60,645 nucleotides of DNA from Acinetobacter haemolyticus CIP 64.3 = MTCC 9819 (GTDB lineage Bacteria; Pseudomonadota; Gammaproteobacteria; Pseudomonadales; Moraxellaceae). A model generated the notes under the pieces. That model was not told the DNA's origin and searched no databases. It was given only the letters and a program-made list of their open reading frames with translations. A program made the translations under genes and the position numbers. Location of the stretch: positions 1 to 60,645 of the forward strand of contig NZ_KB849812.1 of the NCBI RefSeq assembly GCF_000369065.1, written 5' to 3'. Shown piece by piece: positions 53,643 to 60,645 of this stretch (the stretch's first letter is position 1; each line of letters begins with the position of its first letter).

Positions 53643-54140
53643 CTATTTTTTAAAGCTATTTTCAAATTTATTTTGATCTGCTGGATTAGTAAAAACACGT
53701 TTGGGTACGATCACGACTGTTTGGTTTTTAAGTTCCAGCATATAAGTCAATTTGCCAATTACGAAAGATTGAACTTCACTATATTGTGCTTTTTGTTTCT
53801 TTCCTGCAGCATATAACTCAAAGTAGTCTTGATATAGGTCAATACCTTGTTCACTTTTCCCAAATTGATAGCGCACAAATTGACGTTTAAACAACAGCGG
53901 CAATAACCAAAAGCGCATGATCGCTTGCATGATCAAGAAGAAAACACCGAGTGCCACATAGTAACGACCAACTCCGGTGAACCCCAAATAAATTCCCCAA
54001 AGGATAATTGCGATGCTAATTGCGGGGGTTAGAAAACGTGTAATCGGTTTTTTGCCAAAAGTGACTAAAGCAAAGCCATCTTGAGATTCTTCCAGATTAA
54101 GATAAAAACGTGCGGATATGGTTGGACGCTGTTCAGACAT
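53643..54140 (-). CDS. YcxB-like membrane protein
   Basis: The 165-residue protein has two closely spaced membrane helices (about residues 39-56 and 62-82) and a cytoplasmic C-terminal domain that fits the YcxB-like family (short beta strands ending VPKRVFTNPADQNKF). The family has no known function. I chose the ATG at 54140 (MSEQRPTIS); the TTG at 54152 is less likely. It is transcribed together with, or shortly before, the FAH gene 41 bp downstream. Confidence 0.75.
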   Translation of the reverse strand: MSEQRPTISARFYLNLEESQDGFALVTFGKKPITRFLTPAISIAIILWGIYLGFTGVGRYYVALGVFFLIMQAIMRFWLLPLLFKRQFVRYQFGKSEQGIDLYQDYFELYAAGKKQKAQYSEVQSFVIGKLTYMLELKNQTVVIVPKRVFTNPADQNKFENSFKK

Positions 54141-54295
54141 ATAACACTTCAATTCGGGTGATCATAGACAGGCATAGATATTACACCAGTTTTTCATCAT
54201 TCAGACTCGTTTTACATAATAGGGCTATTTCCTTAGCAGAAAAAAGTTATAAATTGTTGTAGTTGGAATCACCAAAAGAAAATCAAAGGAATGTG

Positions 54296-55591
54296 ATGTC
54301 TCGTTTTATCACTCTATTTACAATTTTTCTATATTGTTCAATACAGTATAGCTTCGCACAGCTTGTTACATGGTCAGATAATATTCCGAGTGCTATACAA
54401 CCATTTCAAAATCAACCAAAAACTCTGGCAAGTTATACGCAAAATGATATTTTTATCTACGGACACCCAGCCGTAAAAACCTCAGTTCCGACCCTAAAGA
54501 ATAATCCTCAGCCAACCGCAAACTTTACGACAGCTGCGATGATTGTTCCTGTGAATGCACAACAGGTTGAAAAAACACTGACCGACTTTAATCAATATGT
54601 TGATCTTTTCCCCACACTGAAATCTGCGAAAACATTAGCTCAATCTGGCAATATCACACAGATGAAATATCGTGTTTCGATACCAACCCCCATCCCTGTT
54701 TTAAACTTTAATGAAAATATCATCATGCAACACCAATTGACTGAAAATAGTATTTCAACTTTGGTGATTGATGCCCCTATTCCCTATGGTGTGGGTAAAT
54801 TTGAATGGTTTGCTTTGGATGAAAATCGAACATTAATCACACTAACCCAATGGGGTGACCTAAATCAGCCTCAAGGTTTTTTAGTTAAAAAAATTCTAGC
54901 TGCGATTCCCGAAGTGAAGCTTGGCATTCCCAGCAGCGGCAGCGCTTTTATCTTAGAATCATTAAGAACACGTTTTAACACACTCACACCTATCGCGCTT
55001 CCTGCAGGTCAGACACCCTCTCCACAACTCACACCTGCCCAATTAGTTAAAATTGCACAACTGAGTCAAGCTGCTCAACAACCTGTAAGTTTTCTACATT
55101 CCCCAACTACAATCGCTTATACACATGGTCGGGAGTCAATGCGCTTTACCACAACCTACCAGTTCTACAAGCAATCGCCTCAACAACTACAAAAATGGCT
55201 TGCCCCAGTGACTTATAAGGAGTTATTTCCACGTCAAATTAAAAAAGTGAGCACTACACCTATTCAAAACCAAAGTCAGGATGCCGATATTCAGGTCAAT
55301 GTTGGTTTAGGTGTAATTAACATTCCATTTGCTTTTAAATTGCAGTTTAACTACCCACAGACCACCGAAAATAACTTTCATGCCAATGGCGGAGATTTAC
55401 GCTATATCAAAGGGCGAATGCAGATAAATACAGTGAATCAAGGATCTTTATTTAAAATGACGACCGCTATGAAAATTGATGAAAAAGCACCATTTTTATT
55501 AAGAGCGATGCGCAGCCTTCCTTATCACGATACGTTACCTGCCGTTGGTGGGAATACCGTGTTTGTACAAAAAATACGAACCAAACTCTAA
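54296..55591 (+). CDS. Secreted protein with SRPBCC-like domain
   Basis: The 431-residue precursor begins at the ATG at 54296 (MSRFITLFT), which has AAAGGA upstream, and has a signal peptide ending SFA. Residues about 80-230 resemble an SRPBCC/START-like lipid-binding fold: MIVPVNAQQVEKTLTDFNQYVDLFP is the typical first helix and strand of that family. The second half (about 260-430) may be a divergent second copy. A role in binding a hydrophobic ligand in the periplasm is an inference. The gene is followed by a bidirectional terminator. Confidence 0.65.
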   Translation: MSRFITLFTIFLYCSIQYSFAQLVTWSDNIPSAIQPFQNQPKTLASYTQNDIFIYGHPAVKTSVPTLKNNPQPTANFTTAAMIVPVNAQQVEKTLTDFNQYVDLFPTLKSAKTLAQSGNITQMKYRVSIPTPIPVLNFNENIIMQHQLTENSISTLVIDAPIPYGVGKFEWFALDENRTLITLTQWGDLNQPQGFLVKKILAAIPEVKLGIPSSGSAFILESLRTRFNTLTPIALPAGQTPSPQLTPAQLVKIAQLSQAAQQPVSFLHSPTTIAYTHGRESMRFTTTYQFYKQSPQQLQKWLAPVTYKELFPRQIKKVSTTPIQNQSQDADIQVNVGLGVINIPFAFKLQFNYPQTTENNFHANGGDLRYIKGRMQINTVNQGSLFKMTTAMKIDEKAPFLLRAMRSLPYHDTLPAVGGNTVFVQKIRTKL

Positions 55592-55608
55592 AAGCAATAG
55601 ACACAAAA

Positions 55609-55635
55609 AAACCGCATTTAAGCGGTTTCTTTTTT
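55609..55635. terminator. Terminator between the SRPBCC gene and tRNA-Arg
   Basis: AAACCGC / GCGGTTT has a 6-nt loop, with A and T runs on both sides. Confidence 0.85.
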
Positions 55636-55640
55636 CAAAT

Positions 55641-55717
55641 TGGTGCGCTCAGAGAGATTCGAACTCCCGACCCCTTAGTTCGTAGCCAAGTGCTCTATCC
55701 AGCTGAGCTATGAGCGC
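55641..55717 (-). tRNA. tRNA-Arg (anticodon ACG)
   Basis: The minus strand folds into a full cloverleaf of 77 nt including an encoded CCA. The acceptor stem is GCGCTCA / TGAGCGC, the D-loop contains AGCTGGATAGAGC, and the anticodon loop CTACGAA gives ACG. The T-arm reads TTCGAATC. ACG is read as ICG after A34 deamination and decodes CGU, CGC and CGA. Confidence 0.97.
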
Positions 55718-56230
55718 ATATTTGATGTTGGGCATTATACGTATTTTTTCTCAATTGATAAGCTCTTTTTCACTCGATCATGATCAACTGGCTATAGATT
55801 GCTCTTTTCATACATAACCACCGCTTCAAAAATAATAGAAACCTTAACCTGCACCATCTTAACTTTATAATTAAATTAAATATTATTTAGAATATTTTTT
55901 AACAAGCGATCTAATTTTACTCTTATTATTAAGTTTAAATTGACTAACCACTCATTCATTAACGATCTTTAATTCATATTATATATTTTTTATAAATAAT
56001 ATGAGCTGCTTAACAGAATATATGTAGAAATTCTAATAAAAAATAGCTTTTCAAAAGCCAGCTTATTGATTTATATTCAATTTATTGCCGTTAAAAATAT
56101 GATACATATAACAATATTGACATAGTAATGCAAACCAATAAATACTATTACATGGATTATGAGACAGGAGTCACATAATTATTAAGGTAAATAAAACAAA
56201 ACTTCAATAATTATATATAGGTATACCGAC
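55718..56230. other. Long A+T-rich region upstream of the giant repeat gene
   Basis: This 513-bp gap has no convincing open frame. Its right end holds a candidate promoter (TTGACA 56117-56122, 18 bp, AATACT 56141-56146). A 9-bp inverted repeat, ATAATTATT (56175-56183) with AATAATTAT (56206-56214), lies in the predicted 5' leader just before the ribosome-binding site. The rest, including the tRNA-proximal half, is A+T-rich and otherwise featureless to me. The length suggests regulated transcription of the downstream gene. Confidence 0.45.
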
Positions 56231-59200
56231 ATGTTATTTAAAAATATTTTATCACCCATTACAAATATACTCTCGCTGGGGAGTAGCAACAGCCAAGGTT
56301 CATCTTCTTCTGTCAACACAGTCTCGACAATAAAACAAGTTCATGTCGAGGAAAGTACCACAACAAACAACAGTAATAGTGGCACTCAAGTTGATGATGG
56401 TCTATTCAATGGCATTGCAGCAGGTAATGGCGACCAGAACTATGGTATCGGTGTGGGTAACGGTGATGGCCTGAACTTCACTTATCCATTTACAACAGCA
56501 TTTCACTCACTTGGTAATTCTTATTCTTGGCTTGGTGAAGCCTCACCTGTCACCTCAGTCAATACTTCAACCACCTCTTCTTCAGTTCATATTGAAGATA
56601 ACGACACCACAGATAATAGTAGTTTAGGCATCTCTGCGGGCAATGGCAGTAACGGTGGTTTCTTAAATGGTATTGGTTCAGGCAATGGCGAACACAACTA
56701 CGGCATCGGTAATGGCAACGGAGATGACGTCAATGTCACCACGCCTGTCACTGTGCCATTTGAAGCTTTAGGCAACTCTTTCGCTGCTATTGGTGGCGGA
56801 GATGTTAACTCAATCAATACCACCCCAACTAGCTCAACCACAGTAATTGAAGATAACGATACCACCAACAATAGTAACAGTGGTGTTGGTGCTGCGGGTA
56901 ACGGAAATGGCGGCGGCCTACTCAACGGTGTGGCGGCGGGTAATGGTGAGCATAATTATGGGATTGGTAATGGTAACGGTGATGATGTAAATGTCACTGT
57001 GCCTTGGACAACGCCTGTTCAAGCTGTGGGTAACTCAATCGCAGGGATTGGCGGCGGTGACGTGAATTCAATCAATACTGCTCCAACCACTTCATCCACT
57101 CATATTCAAGACAATGACACCACCAACAACAATAACAATGGAACTGGTACTGCAGGTAATGGTAATGGCGGCGGCTGGTTAAATGGGATTGGTGCGGGTA
57201 ACGGTGAACAAAATTATGGGATCGGTAATGGTAACGGCGATGATGCTGATATCACCATGCCAGTCACTGCTCCATTTCAAGCTTTGGGTAACTCAGTCGC
57301 AGGCATCGGTGGTGGTGACGTAAATTCAGTGAATACTGCACCAACCACAACCTCCAATGTCATTGAAGACAACGATACCACCAACAACAGTAACAATGGC
57401 GTTGGCGCAGCAGGTAATGGTAATGCTGGTGGATTGTTAAATGGTGTATCAGCTGGAAATGGCGAACATAACTATGGGATCGGTAATGGTAACGGCGATG
57501 ATGCCAGTGTGGTTGCACCATGGACAACACCATTCCAAGTGCTAGGCAACTCATTTGCAGGAATTGGCGGCGGTGAAGTCAACTCTGTCAATACAGCACC
57601 AACCACAACTTCAAATATCGTTCAAGACAATGACACCACCAATAATAGCAACAATGGTATTGGTGCAGATGGTAGTACGGGCAATGGTATTGGTGGTTGG
57701 GGCAATGGACCAGCCTCAGGTAATGGCGAACAAAACTACGGTATTGGGAATGGTAATGGTGACGATGTGGGTATAACCACACCTGTTACGGCACCATTTA
57801 ATGTTCTCGGCAACTCATTTGGTGGTACTGGCGGCGGCGGTGTTTCATCGACAAATACAGCACCAACCAACACGCTCAATCACGTCCAAGACAACGATAC
57901 CACCAATAATAGCAATAATGGCACAGGTGTAGATGGTGCAACTGGCAATGGTATTGGTGGATTGCTGAATGGTGTCAGTGCAGGTAATGGTGACAAAAAC
58001 TACGGCATTGGTAACGGCAATGGTACAGATGCCGATTGGACTTCGCCGATCGTTACGCCTGTCAATGTAATGGGAAATAATGTTTCTTGGTTCGGCAGTT
58101 CAGATCCAGATCAACCCACTAACACCTCAACCAATATTGCATCGACCAACACCACCAATATTGTTGAAGACAATGATACGGTTAACAATAGCAATAGCGG
58201 CACAGGTAATGCAGGCAATGGTATTGGTGGCTGGGGTAATGGTCCAGCATCAGGCAATGGTGAGCAAAATTACGGTATCGGTAACGGAAATGGCGATGAT
58301 GTAGGTATTGTGATGCCAATCACTACCCCGCTCAATGGTCTAGGCAACGACTTCTCATTCTTTGGCAACTCGCATAATGCTTCAACCAATGATGCCTCAA
58401 CAACCACTTCAAATTTTGTCTTTGATAATGACAGCACAGACAACAGCAATAGTGGTACTGGCAGTGCTGGCAACGGTATCGGTGGTGGCTTATTGAATGG
58501 TGTCAGTGCGGGTAATGGCGAACATAACTATGGTATTGGCAATGGAAATGGTGATGATGCGAGTGTGGTTGCACCGATCACGATGCCAATCAACGGTCTA
58601 GGCAACTCCTTTGCAGTCTTTGGTGACTCGACCAATAACTCAGTCAATAATGGCTCAACCACCACGGTCAATTATATCGAAGACAACGACAGTATTGACA
58701 ATAGCAACAATGGTGCAGGTGTAGGTGGCGCTGCTGGCAATGGTATTGGCGGTGGCTTACTCAATGGCGTAGGCTCAGGTAATGGCGAACAAAACTATGG
58801 TATCGGCAATGGAAATGGTGACGATGCGAGTGTAGTTATGCCGATTACAAGCCCAGTGAACGCTTTAGGCAACTCCTTCTCTATCTTCGGGAACTCAACT
58901 TCTAACTCTGTCAATGACTCATCTACAACAGCAATTAACCATTTTGAAGACAACGACAGCACCAACAATAGTAATAGTAGTACTGGTCTAGTCGGTGATG
59001 GTAGTGCAGGTAACGGTATTGGTGGCTGGGGCAATGGCGCTGCAGCTGGGAATGGTGACAAAAACTATGGCATTGGGAATGGAATTGCCAATGATGCTGC
59101 TGTGGTCGCACCGATTACCACTTCAATCAGTGCCAACGGTAACGCCTTTTCAATCTTTGGTGATGCAACCTCTAACTCCGTCAACAACTCATCAACCACA

Positions 59201-60645
59201 ACCTCAAATTATTTCCAAGACAATGACAGTATCGACAACAGCAACAGTGGCAGTGGTGTCGGTGGTTCATCTGGCAATGGCCTAGGTGGCTTGCTCAATG
59301 GTATTGGTGCAGGTAATGGTGAACACAACTATGGTATTGGGAATGGTATTGCTGATGATGCTGCTGTCGTTATGCCAATCACTACCCCAATCAGTGCCAA
59401 TGGTAATGCTTTCTCAATCTTTGGCAATGCAACCTCCAACTCAACCAATGACTCATCAACCACAACCAGTAACTTTTTCCAAGACAACGACACAACCAAC
59501 AATAGGAATAATGGTGGGAATGGATCAGGCAATGGTACCGGTGGCGGCATAGGCAACGGTATTGCCGCTGGAAATGGCGAACATAACTACGGTATCGGTA
59601 ATGGTATTGCTGATGATGCAAGTATTGTCGCACCAATCACAGTACCTATTAGTGCTAACGGTAATGCCTTCTCAATTTTCGGCAATGCAACCTCCAACTC
59701 AACCAACAACTCATCAACTACAACCAACAACTATGTTCAAGACAACGACACAACTGACAACAGTAATGGCGGTGGTAATGGTACAGGTGGCGGCTCGGGT
59801 GGCGGTTTCCTAGGTTTAGGTGGCTTGCTCAATGGTGTTGGTTCAGGTAATGGCGAACATAACTACGGTATCGGTAACGGAAATGGCGACGATGCCAGTG
59901 TTGTCATGCCAGTAGCAATTCCAATTAACTTCTCAGGCAATGCAATCTCCGTCTTTGGCACTGCGACATCGAACTCAAACAACAACTCATCCACCACAAC
60001 CAACAACCATGTTGAAGATAACGACACAACCAACAATAGCAATGGTGCGGGAAATGGCTTCGGCACAGGTGCTGGCCTATTAGGTGGCTTGCTCAATGGT
60101 ATTGGTGCGGGCAATGGTGAACATAACTATGGTATCGGTAATGGCAACGGAGATGATGCAAGTATCGTTGCACCAATCACGATTCCGATTAACTTCTCAG
60201 GTAATGCAATCTCCGTATTAGATCTGAATAGCCTCAGTGAAGGAGACATACTTAGCCCAGTCTCAAATATCGTTGGCATAATTGCTGGTGATGGCAATGG
60301 TGGTACTGGCATTGTCGGCACGATCACAGGAATTGCTGGTGGTATTATTGGTGATCCAAATGTCGGTGGCGGCTTGCTTAACCCAATCACAAATGTCATT
60401 GGCGGTATCACAGGTATTATTGGCGGTGGTGATGGCGGAAGCCCGCTTGATCTAATCACTGGCATCATTGGCGGTATCGGTGGCATTGGCGGCGATGGTA
60501 GTCCACTTGATCTGATCACTGGCATCATTGGCGGTATCGGTGGTGGTGATGGTAACCCTCTTGATCTAATCACTGGCATCATTGGTGGTATCGGTGGCAT
60601 TGGCGGTGATGGTAGTCCTCTTGACCTCATCACTGGCATCATTGG
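56231..60645 (+). CDS. Giant Gly/Asn-rich tandem-repeat protein (partial, open at window end)
   Basis: One frame stays open from the ATG at 56231, preceded by AGGT, to the window edge: 1471 codons without a stop. The N-terminus (MLFKNILSPITNILSLG) is not a Sec signal. Residues about 40-1330 are 15 tandem units of 82-93 residues, each opening with (E/Q)DNDTT. Each unit has a Gly/Asn part with GNGEHNYGIGNGNGDD and then a hydrophobic strand-like part (VVAPITIPINFSGNAISVFG). A second array of SPLDLITGII with Gly-Ile-Gly follows. I see no cysteine. By eye the hydrophobic part resembles the chaplin core. A surface, biofilm or amyloid-like role is inferred. A C-terminal type I secretion signal, if any, lies outside the window. 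Confidence 0.85.
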   Translation, partial: MLFKNILSPITNILSLGSSNSQGSSSSVNTVSTIKQVHVEESTTTNNSNSGTQVDDGLFNGIAAGNGDQNYGIGVGNGDGLNFTYPFTTAFHSLGNSYSWLGEASPVTSVNTSTTSSSVHIEDNDTTDNSSLGISAGNGSNGGFLNGIGSGNGEHNYGIGNGNGDDVNVTTPVTVPFEALGNSFAAIGGGDVNSINTTPTSSTTVIEDNDTTNNSNSGVGAAGNGNGGGLLNGVAAGNGEHNYGIGNGNGDDVNVTVPWTTPVQAVGNSIAGIGGGDVNSINTAPTTSSTHIQDNDTTNNNNNGTGTAGNGNGGGWLNGIGAGNGEQNYGIGNGNGDDADITMPVTAPFQALGNSVAGIGGGDVNSVNTAPTTTSNVIEDNDTTNNSNNGVGAAGNGNAGGLLNGVSAGNGEHNYGIGNGNGDDASVVAPWTTPFQVLGNSFAGIGGGEVNSVNTAPTTTSNIVQDNDTTNNSNNGIGADGSTGNGIGGWGNGPASGNGEQNYGIGNGNGDDVGITTPVTAPFNVLGNSFGGTGGGGVSSTNTAPTNTLNHVQDNDTTNNSNNGTGVDGATGNGIGGLLNGVSAGNGDKNYGIGNGNGTDADWTSPIVTPVNVMGNNVSWFGSSDPDQPTNTSTNIASTNTTNIVEDNDTVNNSNSGTGNAGNGIGGWGNGPASGNGEQNYGIGNGNGDDVGIVMPITTPLNGLGNDFSFFGNSHNASTNDASTTTSNFVFDNDSTDNSNSGTGSAGNGIGGGLLNGVSAGNGEHNYGIGNGNGDDASVVAPITMPINGLGNSFAVFGDSTNNSVNNGSTTTVNYIEDNDSIDNSNNGAGVGGAAGNGIGGGLLNGVGSGNGEQNYGIGNGNGDDASVVMPITSPVNALGNSFSIFGNSTSNSVNDSSTTAINHFEDNDSTNNSNSSTGLVGDGSAGNGIGGWGNGAAAGNGDKNYGIGNGIANDAAVVAPITTSISANGNAFSIFGDATSNSVNNSSTTTSNYFQDNDSIDNSNSGSGVGGSSGNGLGGLLNGIGAGNGEHNYGIGNGIADDAAVVMPITTPISANGNAFSIFGNATSNSTNDSSTTTSNFFQDNDTTNNRNNGGNGSGNGTGGGIGNGIAAGNGEHNYGIGNGIADDASIVAPITVPISANGNAFSIFGNATSNSTNNSSTTTNNYVQDNDTTDNSNGGGNGTGGGSGGGFLGLGGLLNGVGSGNGEHNYGIGNGNGDDASVVMPVAIPINFSGNAISVFGTATSNSNNNSSTTTNNHVEDNDTTNNSNGAGNGFGTGAGLLGGLLNGIGAGNGEHNYGIGNGNGDDASIVAPITIPINFSGNAISVLDLNSLSEGDILSPVSNIVGIIAGDGNGGTGIVGTITGIAGGIIGDPNVGGGLLNPITNVIGGITGIIGGGDGGSPLDLITGIIGGIGGIGGDGSPLDLITGIIGGIGGGDGNPLDLITGIIGGIGGIGGDGSPLDLITGII
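56348..60230 (+). repeat. 15 tandem coding repeats of 246-279 bp
   Basis: Units begin at the (E/Q)DNDT codon at 56348 (a divergent first unit), 56594, 56849, 57107, 57365, 57623, 57887, 58166, 58421, 58679, 58946, 59216, 59480, 59738 and 60014. The spacings are all multiples of three. Several neighbouring units are exactly 258 bp apart. Units differ at many third positions, so the array is old or under selection rather than freshly duplicated. Confidence 0.9.
60440..60645 (+). repeat. Short-period SPLDLITGII / Gly-Ile-Gly array
   Basis: (S/N)PLDLITGII begins at 60440, 60500, 60554 and 60614, giving periods of 60, 54 and 60 bp. A more divergent copy, NPITNVIGGI, precedes them near 60386. The array continues past the window edge. 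Confidence 0.9.

Noticed and set aside
55641..56230. tRNA-Arg as an integration site for an island carrying the giant gene
   Set aside because: Integrases usually use the tRNA 3' end, which faces left here at 55641. The giant gene lies on the 5' side, and no integrase or duplicated tRNA end is seen.
56348..60230. CRISPR-like or satellite DNA explanation of the repeats
   Set aside because: Unit spacing is 246-279 bp, always a multiple of three, with synonymous differences between units. This is a coding repeat, not a CRISPR array.
56698..60642. Many frames on both strands inside the giant gene (for example 60127-60642 minus)
   Set aside because: They are low-complexity Pro/Leu- or Met/Val-rich shadows that repeat with the same period as the real frame. 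That periodic openness follows from the repeat composition.

Overview
The window is about 60.6 kb of chromosome from a gammaproteobacterium, almost certainly an Acinetobacter. The evidence is the 16S rRNA 5' end at the left edge, an ISAba1-type insertion sequence, the A+T-rich coding style and a set of typical Acinetobacter genes. I cannot assign a species. Apart from one insertion sequence and the giant repeat gene at the right edge, it looks like core chromosome with no prophage or CRISPR array.

Left part (1-12.2 kb): the 5' end of an rRNA operon running leftwards with two tandem promoters; a translationally coupled yfiR-yfiN-yfiB c-di-GMP signalling module; membrane lipid and envelope genes (metallophosphoesterase, phospholipase D/cardiolipin synthase-like lipoprotein, PlsC-type acyltransferase); a 46-residue membrane peptide gene; hflX; a CidA/CidB-like pair; a DUF2147 secreted protein; and the periplasmic protease prc. 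An intact 1180-bp ISAba1-like element with a perfect 9-bp target duplication lies between prc and nagZ. Its outward promoter points into nagZ.

Middle part (14.6-41.6 kb): an intergenic multi-hairpin element; a methyltransferase; an alpha/beta hydrolase fused to a PilZ-like domain; proA; ackA-pta with an MFS exporter; a DMT exporter divergent from an AraC regulator; a class I fumarase; a porin; the tig-clpP-clpX proteostasis cluster; a Fur-box-preceded TonB-dependent receptor; leuA behind a probable leucine attenuator; metX-metW with a Sel1 protein; and a small unknown gene.

Right part (41.6-60.6 kb): rdgB, then tatABC followed by a PhoX-type phosphatase that is itself a predicted Tat lipoprotein. 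Both tatA and phoX are preceded by TGTCA direct repeats spaced exactly 11 bp, the form of PhoB boxes. This suggests phosphate starvation raises both the exporter and its substrate. Next come a TANGO2-like protein, lgt, a WrbA-like flavoprotein, a YihY/BrkB membrane protein, a second divergent DMT/AraC pair, a polysaccharide deacetylase, a FAH-family enzyme, a YcxB-like protein, an SRPBCC-like secreted protein and tRNA-Arg(ACG).

The most unusual feature is the reading frame from 56231 that stays open to the window edge (more than 1470 codons). It encodes 15 tandem units of 82-93 residues, rich in Gly, Asn, Ser and Thr and free of cysteine. Each unit carries a hydrophobic stretch that by eye resembles the core of Streptomyces chaplins. 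The array is followed by a short-period Gly/Ile-rich array. I think this is the best candidate for an undescribed surface or biofilm protein here.
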